Translations under genes and position numbers: made by a program
In this document: positions 15,903 through 25,056 of the stretch, piece by piece
Position numbering within the stretch: position 1 is the stretch's first letter
Layout of the letters: each line of letters begins with the position of its first letter
Notes under the pieces: model-generated
Told to the model about the DNA's origin: nothing
Databases searched by the model: none
Seen by the model: the letters and a program-made list of their open reading frames with translations, nothing else
Assembly: GCA_038207565.1 (NCBI GenBank)
Contig: JBBQZQ010000002.1
Location: forward strand, 1 to 64,000
Source of the DNA: JALZAI01 sp038207565
GTDB taxonomy: Bacteria > Actinomycetota > Actinomycetes > Mycobacteriales > Jatrophihabitantaceae
Length of the DNA: 64,000 nucleotides
Direction of reading: 5' to 3'

Positions 15903-17338
15903 CAGGCTGTGTCCTCGCTGGGGTCTGCGTCCGCCTGTTCGGCCGCCCGTGCCGCCGCGGTATCCGGACGCTTGCTCTGCACCCAGCCTGCCACGTTCTC
16001 CTGCCGCGCGGTGGAGCGGCCCAGTGATCCCGCGGGCACGTCCTTGGTGATGACTGCGCCGGCCGCTGTGTAGGCGCCGTCACCCACCTCGACGGGCGCG
16101 ACGAACATGTTGTCCGCGCCGGTGCGCGCGTGGTCTCCGATCACGCTGCGGTGCTTGGCCACCCCGTCGTAGTTCACGAACACGGTGGCGGCGCCGATGT
16201 TGGTGTGCTCGCCGATCGTCGCGTCCCCGACATAGGACAGGTGGGGCACCTTCGTCGCCGCGCCCACCTCGCTGTTCTTCAGCTCGACGTAGGTCCCGAT
16301 GTGCACGCCGTCGCCGAGCTTCGTCCCCGGGCGCAGATAGGCGAACGGGCCGATGGTGACGTCCGCCCCGATCTCGGCCCGAACCGCGACGGCCCGGTCG
16401 ATGCGCGTGCGCCGGCCGACCCGGGTGTCGGTGAGGCTGACCTGCGGTCCGACGGTCGCGTCGCCCGCCACGTGCGTTGCGCCGTGCAGCTCGGTGGACG
16501 GCAGCAGCGTCACGTCCGGCTCCAGGGTCACCTCGGCGTCGATCCACGTGGTGAGCGGATCGACCACACTCACCCCGGCCCGCATGTGCTCCTCGAGCAG
16601 GCGGTCGTTGTAGGCACGGTGTGCCGCTGCGAGCTGCACCCGATCGTTGACCCCGGCGGTCTGGGCTCCAGGAGCCACCACGGCGGCGACGTGGAGTCCT
16701 TGGGCGACGAAGATGCTCACCACCTCGGGCAGGTACTCCTCGCCCTGGGCGTTGTCGGTCGACAGCCGGCCCACGGCGTCGCGCAGCAACCCGTGGTCGA
16801 AGGCGTACATGCCGGACGAGATTTCGTGCACCGCCAGTTCGTCGGGGGTGCCGTCCTGCTGCTCGACCACTCGGGTCACCGACCCGTCCGCCGCGCGGAT
16901 GACCCGGCCGTATCCGGTCGGGTCGCCGAGCTCGCTGGTCAGCAGGGTCGCCGCCGCGCCGGCCCGCTCGTGGGCGGCGACGAGCGCGGCGAGCGTCCGC
17001 CCGGTCAGCAACGGTGCGTCGCCGGGCAGTACGACGACGGTCCCGTCGGCGTCGGCTGGGACGGCGCCGAGGGCCAGCCGTACCGCATGCCCGGTCCCGC
17101 GTTGGTCCCCCTGCACCACGGGGACCGCAGTCGGAGCGATCTCGGCGAGGTGCGCGGTCACCGCTGCGCGCCGGTGCCCGACCACGACCACTGTGGTCTC
17201 GGCGCCGAGCCCGCGGGAGGCGGCGAGCGCGTGCTCGAGGAGCGAGCGGCCGGCGAAGCCGTGCAGCACCTTCGGCAGGGACGCCGACTTCATCCGGGTG
17301 CCCTCGCCGGCTGCGAGGACGATGACCGCCAGGGCCAC
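15902..17338 (-). CDS. glmU: Bifunctional N-acetylglucosamine-1-phosphate uridyltransferase / glucosamine-1-phosphate acetyltransferase
   Basis: A 478-residue enzyme making UDP-GlcNAc for cell wall and polysaccharide synthesis. The N-terminal nucleotidyltransferase has LAAGEGTRMKS (about 8-18) and QGDQRGTGHA. The C-terminal left-handed beta-helix shows hexapeptide repeats (IGPFAYLRPGTKLGDGVHIG) and the acetyltransferase region VNYDGVAKHRS. A 30-residue acidic, Ala-rich tail follows. It starts 45 bp downstream of tRNA-Gln on the same strand and is coupled to prs. Its product would also feed the polysaccharide locus in this window. Confidence 0.95.
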   Translation of the reverse strand: MALAVIVLAAGEGTRMKSASLPKVLHGFAGRSLLEHALAASRGLGAETTVVVVGHRRAAVTAHLAEIAPTAVPVVQGDQRGTGHAVRLALGAVPADADGTVVVLPGDAPLLTGRTLAALVAAHERAGAAATLLTSELGDPTGYGRVIRAADGSVTRVVEQQDGTPDELAVHEISSGMYAFDHGLLRDAVGRLSTDNAQGEEYLPEVVSIFVAQGLHVAAVVAPGAQTAGVNDRVQLAAAHRAYNDRLLEEHMRAGVSVVDPLTTWIDAEVTLEPDVTLLPSTELHGATHVAGDATVGPQVSLTDTRVGRRTRIDRAVAVRAEIGADVTIGPFAYLRPGTKLGDGVHIGTYVELKNSEVGAATKVPHLSYVGDATIGEHTNIGAATVFVNYDGVAKHRSVIGDHARTGADNMFVAPVEVGDGAYTAAGAVITKDVPAGSLGRSTARQENVAGWVQSKRPDTAAARAAEQADADPSEDTA

Positions 17339-17383
17339 GGTGGCGCTCCATCCGTAGGTCGGATTCTTCGTTCGGTACGGGCC

Positions 17384-17459
17384 TGGCTGGGGGACTCGGA
17401 CTCGAACCGAGACTGCAAGGCTCCAAAGGCCTGCGGGCTGCCGTTTACCCCATCCCCCA
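17384..17459 (-). tRNA. tRNA-Gln (anticodon TTG)
   Basis: On the minus strand a 76-nt cloverleaf can be drawn: acceptor TGGGGGA/TCCCCCA, D-arm GGGT/GCCC, anticodon loop CTTTGGA (anticodon TTG at 17424-17426), T-arm CTCGG/CCGAG with loop TTCGAGT, discriminator G and encoded CCA. The outermost anticodon-stem pair is a mismatch. It is adjacent to glmU, as I recall for M. tuberculosis. Confidence 0.9.
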
Positions 17460-17523
17460 TCGACGGCGGTCAGCCTAGTCGCTCCCGCCGGATCCGCCCG
17501 CCGGGCGTTGAGTCGCTACGCGT

Positions 17524-17545
17524 GCGTAAGTTACGCTGCCGTAAC
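17524..17545. promoter_or_regulatory. Nested palindromic operator-like site upstream of the desaturase
   Basis: Two overlapping palindromes share one arm: GCGTAA-G-TTACGC (17524-17536) and GTTACG-CTGC-CGTAAC (17530-17545). The 6-4-6 form is typical of TetR-type operators. It lies about 80 bp before the desaturase ATG and 65 bp behind the tRNA gene. Confidence 0.5.
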
Positions 17546-17623
17546 CCCGCGGGTATCAACCGTGGTGTCCCGGCCCACCCCGCCGCACTATGCCCAGCCG
17601 GGCGTAGAGAGACGAGCGATCAC

Positions 17624-18571
17624 ATGACCCTGCTGGACGAACGCATCGCCCCGGACGGCCCCAAGCCGACCTTCGAGGGCACCAAGAGGCGCGGCGAGCA
17701 GTTCGCGCTCTACCTCGTCGTAGCCATCCCGTTCCTGGCCTTCCTCGCCACTGTCCCGGTTGCCTGGGGCTGGGGGATGGGCTGGACGGACGCCGCGCTG
17801 TTCCTCGTCTTCTACTACGTGTCGGGTCTCGGCGTCACCGTCGGCTACCACCGGTACTTCACCCACGCCTCGTTCAAGGCCAACCGCTCCCTTCGCGTCG
17901 CGATGGCGGTCGCGGGGTCGTTGGCGATCGAGGGCCCCGTCATCCGCTGGGTCGCCGACCACCGCCGCCACCACGCGTTCAGCGACCGGGAGGGCGATCC
18001 GCACTCGCCGTGGCGCTTCGGCACATCGTTTCGCGCGATGATGAAGGGCTTCTGGTTCGCCCACATCGGCTGGCTCTTCGACGTCGAGCACACCAACCGC
18101 GAGAAGTACACGCCCGACCTGTTGCGCGATCGCAACATTGCGCTTGTGGACAAGCTCTTCCCGCTCTGGTTTACGGTGTCGCTGCTGCTGCCTGCCGTGC
18201 TCGGCGGGTTGATCACGATGTCGGTCACCGGCGCCGTCTCGGCCTTCTTCTGGGCCTCCCTCGTGCGCATCTTCCTGCTGCACCACGTGACCTGGTCGAT
18301 CAACTCGATCTGTCACATGATCGGGGAGCGTCCCTTCGCGGCCCGCGACAAGAGTGCGAACTTCTGGCCGCTGGCGATCCTGAGCTTCGGTGAGAGCTGG
18401 CACAACATGCACCACGCCGACCCGACCGCTGCCCGGCACGGCGTGCTGCGCGGTCAGCTCGACACGTCGGCGCGCACGATCTGGTTGTTCGAGAAGCTCG
18501 GCTGGGCGACCAACGTGCGCTGGCCGAAGCCCGAGCGTCTAGCGAAGCTCCGTACGGCTCCCACCGACTGA
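17624..18571 (+). CDS. Acyl-CoA/acyl-lipid fatty acid desaturase
   Basis: A 315-residue integral-membrane di-iron desaturase. The three His boxes are HRYFTH (about residue 75), HRRHH (about 112) and HNMHH (about 268), separated by paired hydrophobic segments. This is the delta-9 type layout that introduces a cis double bond into a saturated acyl chain to adjust membrane fluidity. The ATG at 17624 opens the protein about 25 residues before the first membrane segment. A palindromic site upstream suggests repressor control. It is convergent with kynU. The electron donor is not encoded nearby. Confidence 0.9.
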   Translation: MTLLDERIAPDGPKPTFEGTKRRGEQFALYLVVAIPFLAFLATVPVAWGWGMGWTDAALFLVFYYVSGLGVTVGYHRYFTHASFKANRSLRVAMAVAGSLAIEGPVIRWVADHRRHHAFSDREGDPHSPWRFGTSFRAMMKGFWFAHIGWLFDVEHTNREKYTPDLLRDRNIALVDKLFPLWFTVSLLLPAVLGGLITMSVTGAVSAFFWASLVRIFLLHHVTWSINSICHMIGERPFAARDKSANFWPLAILSFGESWHNMHHADPTAARHGVLRGQLDTSARTIWLFEKLGWATNVRWPKPERLAKLRTAPTD

Positions 18572-18610
18572 CCTCTCGCGCGATCCGACCGGGCACCGCG
18601 CAGGACCAGC

Positions 18611-19846
18611 TCAGGTGACGGCGTCCCGTCCACGCTGGTACGCCGGGTCGCGCCAGGCCTCTTCAGCCAGCACTGCGCGCAACAGCTGCATCGCTGCCCA
18701 CACCTGCGCGTAGGACAGGTACAGCGGGGTGAACCCGAGCCGCAGCATGTCCGGGGCGCGGAAGTCGCCGATCACACCCCGGGCGATCAACGCCTGGGTC
18801 ACCTCGTACGCATGCGGCAGCCGCAGCGCGACCTGTGACGCTCGGCGCGCATGCTCACGTGGAGTGACCACCTCGATCTCGGGAAGCTCGGAAGCGGCGA
18901 AGCCGATCACGAGATCGGTGAGGGCGAGCGACTTGGCCCGGACGTCGAGAATGTCGAGGCCGTCCCACACGTCCAACGCCGCGTCGAGGGCGAGCATGGA
19001 CAGCATGGGTGGCGTGCCGACCCGGGCCCGCTCGATGCCCTTCGCCGGCCGGTAGACCTGCTCGAGCGAGAACGGATCGGCGTGGCCGTGCCAGCCGGTG
19101 ATCGGCAGTCGAACCGCGTCCTGGTGCCGGTCCGCGACGTAGATCCAGGCCGGCGCGCCGGGGCCGCCGTTGAGGTACTTGTAGCTGCAGCCGACGGCGA
19201 GGTCGGCGCCGACCGCGTCCAGTTCGACGGGCACCGCCCCGACGGCATGGGAGAGGTCCCAGACCACGACCGCGCCGGCCTGGTGCGCCCGCTCGGTGAT
19301 GTTCGCCACGTCCCAGAGCTCGCCCGTCCGGTAATCGACGACGCTGAACGCGACGACGGCGACGTCCTCGGTGAAGCTCACGTCGGCGGGGGACACCCGC
19401 TGCACGGTGAGGCCCAGCAGGTCGGCGACGGAGTCCGCGACGTACTGGTCGGTGGGGAAGTTGGCGCCGTCGGTGACCAGCACCGCCCGTCCGGTGCGCA
19501 GTCGAGCCGCCGCGGTCAGTGCTTGGAACAGCTGGACCGTCGTCGAGTCCCCGCAGACCACCTGGCCGGACGCTGCACCCACCAGTGCGCCGATACGGTC
19601 GCCCACGCGCTGCGGCAACGCCCACCAGTGGTTCGCGTTCCAGGACGAGATGAGGTCGGTGCCCCACTGCCGGTTCACCGCGTCGGCTACGGCTGCCGGG
19701 ACATGCGCAGGGAGCGCACCGAGCGAGTTGCCGTCCAGATAGATCACGCCGTCGGGCATCCGGAACAAGCTGCGGGCGGCGGCGAGCGGGTCGCTGCGGT
19801 CGGCGTCCTCCGCAGCGCCGCGCGAGGTGATCGGGTCAGCCACCAC
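18611..19846 (-). CDS. kynU: Kynureninase
   Basis: A 411-residue PLP enzyme of aminotransferase fold type I, splitting kynurenine into anthranilate and alanine. Visible are YLDGNSLGALP near residue 35, WNANHWWALP, the aspartate of VVWDLSHAVGA, the PLP lysine in GCSYKYLNGGPG (about 228), and GTPPMLSMLALD. A GTG start at 19846 (or the adjacent GTG at 19843) overlaps the end of kynA by about 11 bp, so the two are coupled. Together they degrade tryptophan; kynurenine formamidase is not in the window. Confidence 0.93.
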   Translation of the reverse strand: MVADPITSRGAAEDADRSDPLAAARSLFRMPDGVIYLDGNSLGALPAHVPAAVADAVNRQWGTDLISSWNANHWWALPQRVGDRIGALVGAASGQVVCGDSTTVQLFQALTAAARLRTGRAVLVTDGANFPTDQYVADSVADLLGLTVQRVSPADVSFTEDVAVVAFSVVDYRTGELWDVANITERAHQAGAVVVWDLSHAVGAVPVELDAVGADLAVGCSYKYLNGGPGAPAWIYVADRHQDAVRLPITGWHGHADPFSLEQVYRPAKGIERARVGTPPMLSMLALDAALDVWDGLDILDVRAKSLALTDLVIGFAASELPEIEVVTPREHARRASQVALRLPHAYEVTQALIARGVIGDFRAPDMLRLGFTPLYLSYAQVWAAMQLLRAVLAEEAWRDPAYQRGRDAVT

Positions 19847-20609
19847 GCACCTCCCACAGGTCGGGGAACGCCGGTCGGAACAGGGTGGATCGCAGGTATG
19901 CGGCGCCTGCCGAACCGCCCGTCCCGGTCTTGGCGCCGATGATCCGCTCGACCATCTTCACGTGCCGGTAGCGCCATTCCTGGATGCCCTCGTCGATGTC
20001 GACCAGCGCCTCGCACACCTCGGCGCCGGCTCCGGTCTCGTCCTCGTAGACCTCGCGGAGCATGGCCTGCACCAGCGGGTCGCCCGGCCATGGCTCGTGC
20101 GGGTCGCGCTCGAGGATGTCGCCTGGCACGTCCCAGCCCGACGCCCGGAAGAAGCGCAGCAGCGAGTCGAACACCGAGCGGCGGTGCACGGCGGCATCCA
20201 GCTGCGGGTCACCGGTCGGTTCGGCGAAGTCACGGCGTCCGAGTGTGGCTTCCACCACGCGGAACTGGTTGGACTGGAACCCGCTCGCCGTACCCAGCTC
20301 CGGGCGGAAGGACGCGAATTGTCGTGGGGTCATCGTCTCGAGCACATCGAGCTGGCCGACGATGGTCTTAAGGATCTTGGCGATGCGCCGCGCCGTGTGC
20401 CGGGCGGCGGAGGCATCGCCGGCCTCGAGACGAGTCTGCAGCAGGGCGGCCTCGTGCAGGATCTGCTTGAACCAGAGTTCGTAGACCTGGTGGATCACCA
20501 CGAAGAGCAGCTCGTCGTGCTCAGCCGTGGCCGGACGCTGACAGGCGAGCAATTCGTCCAGGCACAGGTAGCTGCCGTACGTGAAGGGCGGGTGCGACGC
20601 GGTCGTCAT
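19836..20609 (-). CDS. kynA: Tryptophan 2,3-dioxygenase
   Basis: A 257-residue heme dioxygenase that opens the tryptophan indole ring to N-formylkynurenine. The N-terminal FTYGSYLCLDELL, the block HDELLFVVIHQVYELWFKQ with the conserved His, the ETMTPRQFASFR segment, and the C-terminal WRYRHVKMVERIIG with the proximal heme His are clear. The ATG at 20609 starts the usual short N-terminus; an ATG 30 bases upstream would cross into the divergent TetR gene. It is first in the kynA-kynU unit. Confidence 0.94.
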   Translation of the reverse strand: MTTASHPPFTYGSYLCLDELLACQRPATAEHDELLFVVIHQVYELWFKQILHEAALLQTRLEAGDASAARHTARRIAKILKTIVGQLDVLETMTPRQFASFRPELGTASGFQSNQFRVVEATLGRRDFAEPTGDPQLDAAVHRRSVFDSLLRFFRASGWDVPGDILERDPHEPWPGDPLVQAMLREVYEDETGAGAEVCEALVDIDEGIQEWRYRHVKMVERIIGAKTGTGGSAGAAYLRSTLFRPAFPDLWEVRGG

Positions 20610-20625
20610 GCGACCATGATCTGTG

Positions 20626-21267
20626 ATGACATCGTCCAACGGCAGGCCCCGGGTCCGGATGACCGGGCGTGAGCGGCGCGAACAGCTGCTCGATGTCGGT
20701 CGGTCGTTGTTCGCCGAGAAGGGCTACGACGCGACGTCGATCGAGGAGATCGCGTCGCGGGCCGGGGTCAGCAAGCCCGTCGTCTACGAGCACTTCGGCG
20801 GCAAGGAAGGCCTGTACGCCGTGGTCGTTGACCGCGAGATGAGCAACCTGCTGGATCGGTTGAGTGCCGCACTGTCCGAAGGGCATCCGCGGCAACTCGT
20901 CGAGGGTGCGGCGCTGGCGCTGCTGACCTACATCGAGGAGCAGACGGACGGGTTCCGGATCCTCTCCCGTGAATCGCCCGTCGCCTCGTCGTCGGGGACG
21001 TTCTCGTCGCTGCTCAACGACATCGCCAGTCAGGTCGAGCACATCATGGCGCGGGAGTTCGCCGCACGCGGGATGTCGGCGCAGTTCGCTCCGATGTATG
21101 CCCAGATGCTCGTCGGCATGGTCGCGCTGACCGGTCAGTGGTGGCTGGAGGAGCGCAGTCCGGGGCGCGAGGAGGTCGCCGCGCACCTGGTTAACCTGGC
21201 GTGGAACGGACTCGCCCATCTCGAGCCCGACCCCAAGCCCCTGCCCCGCGCCGACCGCTCCCGCTAG
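20626..21267 (+). CDS. TetR-family transcriptional regulator
   Basis: A 213-residue repressor-type protein. The helix-turn-helix is at about residues 22-66, with TSIEEIASRAGVSKPVVYEH and FGGKEGLYAVV. The C-terminal ligand domain is helical. I keep the ATG at 20626 because the RVRMTG-ERREQL segment is conserved in relatives, so the later ATG at 20659 would cut it. It is divergent from kynA by only 16 bp. It sits in the place of Rv1019 relative to the glmU-mfd order of M. tuberculosis, so it is probably a backbone gene and need not control the kyn genes. Confidence 0.85.
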   Translation: MTSSNGRPRVRMTGRERREQLLDVGRSLFAEKGYDATSIEEIASRAGVSKPVVYEHFGGKEGLYAVVVDREMSNLLDRLSAALSEGHPRQLVEGAALALLTYIEEQTDGFRILSRESPVASSSGTFSSLLNDIASQVEHIMAREFAARGMSAQFAPMYAQMLVGMVALTGQWWLEERSPGREEVAAHLVNLAWNGLAHLEPDPKPLPRADRSR

Positions 21268-21325
21268 CTCGTGCCGCGCCGAACCGGGGCGCGCCGGGAC
21301 GGGAGACGCAACCCGTGGCGGGCCG

Positions 21326-23068
21326 TCATTGCACGGAGTCGCTGAGCTCGAGCCACTCCTCCTCGGCCGCGGCCAGGCGGGCGGTCACGTCGCGGAGCTC
21401 AGCGTCCAAGGTCGCCACCCTGCCGAGGTCGGTCGCGTGCTCGGCAAGCTGATCGTGCAGCGTGGCCTCGCGCTTCTCCAGCCGGGCGACCTCGCGCTCC
21501 AGGCGCGTGAGTTCCTTGCGTGCGGCCCGGGTGTCACCGCGTCCCTGCCGTCGCGCCGTGGACGGCTCGCCGGGCCCACGGGCCGCCCGCCGCGCCAGGT
21601 ACTCCTCCACCCCACCGGGCAGCGCTGCCAGGGATCCGTCCCCGAGCAAGGCCACCGTCGAGTCGCACACCCGCTCGATCAGGTACCGGTCGTGGCTGAC
21701 CACCACGAGGGTGCCCGCCCACCCGTCGAGCAGATCCTCCAGCGCGGCGAGCGTGTCGGTGTCCAGGTCATTGGTCGGCTCGTCGAGCAGCAGCACGTTC
21801 GGCTCGGCGAGCAGCAGCCGCAGCAGTTGCAACCGGCGTCGCTCGCCGCCGGAGAGATCGGCCACCGGCGTCCACTGCTTGTCGTTGCCGAACCCGAACC
21901 GTTCGGCGAGTTGTCCGGCCGTCAACTCGACGCCGCCCAGCACGGCGGTCATCGCGATCTGCTGGACGGCTTCGAGCACGCGCAGCGCGCCCGGCAGCTG
22001 GACGACCTCCTGCGAGAGGTGCGCGGTGTGCACCGTCTGCCCGATCCGTACCGTGCCCGACGTCGGCGCCAAGGAGCCGTCGAGCAGGCGCAGCAGGTGT
22101 GTCTTGCCCGAGCCGTTCACGCCGATGATCCCGATGCGGTCGCCTGGGCCGACGTGCCACGTCACGTCGTCGAGCAGCGTCCGCGACCCGACCTCGACCG
22201 TCACACCCTCGAGGTCGAACACCGAACGTCCGAGCCGTCGTCGGGCCAGGGCGCGCAGCTCGACCGACGTTCGCGGCGGTGGGACATCGGCGATCAGCGC
22301 CTCGGCGGCGTCGATACGAAAACGCGGCTTGGACGTGCGCGCAGGCGGTCCGCGCCGAAGCCAGGCGAGTTCCTTGCGCATCAGGTTCTGGCGCCGTGAC
22401 TCGGCCGCGTCCGCCTGCCGCGACCGTTCGGCTCGCGCGAGGACGTAGGCCGCGTACCCGCCGTCATACTGCTCGACGCCGCCGCCGATGACCTCCCACG
22501 TGCGCAGGCACACCGCGTCGAGGAACCAGCGATCGTGGGTGACCACCAGCACGGCTCCCCGGCGCCGCACCAGGTAGGACGCGAGCCAGGTGACGCCCTC
22601 GACGTCGAGGTGGTTGGTCGGCTCGTCCAGCACCAGCAGTTCGGCCTGCTGGACGAGTGCCGCCGCCAGCGCCACCCGACGTCGCTCCCCACCGGAGAGC
22701 CGGGCGACGTCGGCGTCGAGACCGACCGTCGCGAGGCCGAGACCGGTGAGGACCTCGCGGATCGCCGCGTCGCCGGCCCATTCATGCACTGCGGCGTCAC
22801 CGACAACAGCCGCGCGGACCGTCGCCTCGGGCGCAAAGGTCCCGCGCTGTTCGACATAGGCGATCCGGGAGCCTCCCGTGCGCGTCACCCGTCCAGAGTC
22901 AGGAGATTCGAGACCGATCATCAGCCGCAGCAGGGTCGACTTGCCGTCGCCGTTGCGTCCCACGACGCCGATGCGCTCGCCGTCGCCGACGCCCAGCGAC
23001 ACCGACTCGAGCACGGCGGTCGTGCCGTAGGACTTTGCGACATTCTCGACGTTGACGAGGTTGGCCAT
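21326..23068 (-). CDS. ABC-F family ATP-binding protein
   Basis: A 580-residue soluble protein with two ABC ATPase domains and no membrane segments. The first has GRNGDGKST, LSGGERRRVALA and LVLDEPTNHLD; the second has GVNGSGKTH, LSGGERRRLQLL and LLLDEPTNDLD. A charged linker joins them, and a C-terminal coiled coil (about 500-575, rich in RLEKREATL-type sequence) resembles Uup. ABC-F proteins act on ribosomes or DNA branches. The ATG overlaps the ispE stop (TGATG), so ispE and this gene are coupled. Confidence 0.92.
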   Translation of the reverse strand: MANLVNVENVAKSYGTTAVLESVSLGVGDGERIGVVGRNGDGKSTLLRLMIGLESPDSGRVTRTGGSRIAYVEQRGTFAPEATVRAAVVGDAAVHEWAGDAAIREVLTGLGLATVGLDADVARLSGGERRRVALAAALVQQAELLVLDEPTNHLDVEGVTWLASYLVRRRGAVLVVTHDRWFLDAVCLRTWEVIGGGVEQYDGGYAAYVLARAERSRQADAAESRRQNLMRKELAWLRRGPPARTSKPRFRIDAAEALIADVPPPRTSVELRALARRRLGRSVFDLEGVTVEVGSRTLLDDVTWHVGPGDRIGIIGVNGSGKTHLLRLLDGSLAPTSGTVRIGQTVHTAHLSQEVVQLPGALRVLEAVQQIAMTAVLGGVELTAGQLAERFGFGNDKQWTPVADLSGGERRRLQLLRLLLAEPNVLLLDEPTNDLDTDTLAALEDLLDGWAGTLVVVSHDRYLIERVCDSTVALLGDGSLAALPGGVEEYLARRAARGPGEPSTARRQGRGDTRAARKELTRLEREVARLEKREATLHDQLAEHATDLGRVATLDAELRDVTARLAAAEEEWLELSDSVQ

Positions 23069-23988
23069 CAGACAGCCGGCCGTGCTCCGTGCGCGGGGCT
23101 GCTCGCGAGGACTGCGGTGCGACACACTCCCGAAGACTCCAGATCGGCGCGGAGCAGGCCTGCTGACACCGGGTCGGGGCAGAGGAACGCACACGTGGGG
23201 CCGGAGCCGGACACGATACCGGCGAGGGCCGCCGAATTCCGCCCGGCGTCGAGCACATCCTGCAGGCGCGGGCGCAGCGACAGCGCCGCCGGCTGCAGGT
23301 CGTTGGCCAGCGTGCGCGCCAGCCGCTCGCAATCACCTGCACGCAGGGCGTCCATCTGCGCCTCGGGTGAGCCGATCGGCAACGGCGCGCTGCCGTCCGC
23401 CCGCATCCGGTCCAGCTCCGCGTAGGCGTCGCCCGAGGCGATCCCGTAGTCGGCGAGCGCGAACACCCAGTGGAACTCGCCGGTGGTGAGGACGGCGGTG
23501 AGCAGCTCGCCGCGGCCCGTCCCCAGCGCAGTGCCGCCGGTGAGCGGGAAGGCCACATCGCTGCCGAGCTGTGCCGCGAGCGCAAGGAGATCGCTCTTGC
23601 CCAGCTCGGTGTCCCACAGGGACGCGCAGGCCACCAGGGTGGCGGCGGCGTCGGCCGAGCCGCCGGCCATTCCGCCCGCGACGGGGATCGTCTTGCGGAT
23701 GTGCAGCGCGACGTCTGCCGGTACCTTCTGATTCGCGGCGACAAGCTCGGCGGCCCGCCAGGCGAGGTTGCGCTCCCCCTTCGGGACGCCGCGCGACTCC
23801 GCGCCGGACACTGCGAGATGCAAACCGTCCGCCCGGGTGGCGACGACCTCGTCGAAGATCGACACGGCCTGGAAGACCGTCACCAGATCGTGGTAGCCGT
23901 CGGGTCGGCGCGGGCCCACGCCCAGGTGGAGGTTGATCTTCGCCGGGACGCGTACCCGTACCGAACTGGCAAAGTCCGCAAGAGGCAT
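23068..23988 (-). CDS. ispE: 4-diphosphocytidyl-2-C-methyl-D-erythritol kinase
   Basis: A 306-residue GHMP kinase of the MEP isoprenoid route, phosphorylating CDP-methylerythritol. Visible are VPAKINLHLGVG (about 14-25), RPDGYHDL, the phosphate loop PVAGGMAGGSADAAA (about 100), and the C-terminal SGSGPTCAF. The ATG at 23988 starts the conserved segment. In M. tuberculosis ispE follows ksgA; here it is separated and sits with ABC-F. Its isoprenoid products are needed for undecaprenyl and mannosyl-carrier lipids used by pmt and the polysaccharide genes. Confidence 0.94.
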   Translation of the reverse strand: MPLADFASSVRVRVPAKINLHLGVGPRRPDGYHDLVTVFQAVSIFDEVVATRADGLHLAVSGAESRGVPKGERNLAWRAAELVAANQKVPADVALHIRKTIPVAGGMAGGSADAAATLVACASLWDTELGKSDLLALAAQLGSDVAFPLTGGTALGTGRGELLTAVLTTGEFHWVFALADYGIASGDAYAELDRMRADGSAPLPIGSPEAQMDALRAGDCERLARTLANDLQPAALSLRPRLQDVLDAGRNSAALAGIVSGSGPTCAFLCPDPVSAGLLRADLESSGVCRTAVLASSPAHGARPAV

Positions 23989-24033
23989 CGGCCCCGATGC
24001 TATCGGCGCCGCGTGCGCGGGCATGCTGGCCGC

Positions 24034-25056
24034 GTGCGGACTGTGGGGGTCGAGGAAGAGCTGATGCTCTTCGGCGGGTCCACGGCGGCACCGCGTCCGG
24101 CGACCGGGGGCGCCCAGCTGGCAGCCGATCCGAACACCGGGGTCGAACACGAGTTCAAGCTCGAGCAGGCTGAAATCGCTAGTGCCCCCACCACCGACCT
24201 CGATGCCCTGACCGACGATCTCATCGAGTGCAGGAGGGAGATCGTCGCGGCGGCGCAGGCCCGGGGGTTTCGCGTCGCGGCACTCGGCACCAGCCCCCTG
24301 GCCGGCGATCCGACCCCGACGCCCGACGAGCGCTACCAGCGCATGCAGGAGCACTACGCGCTCGTGGCAGCGGACCAGCTGACCTGCGGAATGCACGTGC
24401 ACGTCGGCGTCGAGTCGCGCGCCGAGGGCATCACCGCGATCGACTCGATCCGCGGCTGGCTTCCCGTCCTGCTCGCGGTTTCGACCAACTCCCCGTTCTG
24501 GGACGGGCGCGACACCGGCTACGCGAGCTACCGCAGCGTGTCATGGGGCCGCTGGCCGACCGCGGGGGCGACCGGCCAATTCGGGAACGAGGCGGCCTAC
24601 GACGCCGCGGTAGCCGAGCTCATCGCCGCCGGTGCCGCGCTCGACGACGCAATGATCTACTTCGACGCCCGCCTCTCGGCGAAGTACCCGACCGTCGAGA
24701 TCCGCGTGGCCGATGTCACCCAGCGGGTCGCCGACTCCGCACTGGTCGCGGCGCTGGCCCGCGCCCTGGTGCAGACGGCGATCGAGGGTGGCCTCGGCGA
24801 GGGACGCCCGAGCGTGGCACTCGTGCGCGCGGCGTCGTGGCGGGCAGCCCGCTTCGGGCTCACCGGTGACCTGCTCGACCCGCGAGACGGCCGTCCGCGG
24901 GCTGCGGCGGATCTGCTCGACCGGGTCGTCGGCGTCCTGCATCCCGCGCTGCAGGCGACCGGCGACGTCGCCAGGGTCGAGGGCGCAATCGCACGGTTGC
25001 TCCGCGAAGGCACGGGCGCGCAACTGCAGCGCGCCGCGGCATGGTCGGCGAGTTGA
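24034..25056 (+). CDS. YbdK-type carboxylate-amine ligase (glutamate-cysteine ligase 2 family)
   Basis: A 340-residue ATP-dependent ligase of the GCS2 family, which forms gamma-glutamyl-type amides. The N-terminal GVEEELMLF, the LEQAEIAS segment, the GMHVHVGVES motif (about 120) and the TVEIRVADV block are characteristic. The GTG at 24034 is chosen because GVEEE begins within five residues. It is divergent from ispE by 45 bp. E. coli YbdK has weak glutamate-cysteine ligase activity; the true substrate here is unknown. Confidence 0.88.
   Translation: MRTVGVEEELMLFGGSTAAPRPATGGAQLAADPNTGVEHEFKLEQAEIASAPTTDLDALTDDLIECRREIVAAAQARGFRVAALGTSPLAGDPTPTPDERYQRMQEHYALVAADQLTCGMHVHVGVESRAEGITAIDSIRGWLPVLLAVSTNSPFWDGRDTGYASYRSVSWGRWPTAGATGQFGNEAAYDAAVAELIAAGAALDDAMIYFDARLSAKYPTVEIRVADVTQRVADSALVAALARALVQTAIEGGLGEGRPSVALVRAASWRAARFGLTGDLLDPRDGRPRAAADLLDRVVGVLHPALQATGDVARVEGAIARLLREGTGAQLQRAAAWSAS

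Noticed and set aside
16130..17623. Large N-terminal extension of the desaturase
   Set aside because: Open antisense frame through glmU and the tRNA; the desaturase starts at the ATG at 17624 where conserved sequence begins.
23470..24033. Extension of the YbdK-type gene far upstream
   Set aside because: The frame is open only because it runs antisense to ispE; the family begins at GVEEE just after 24034.
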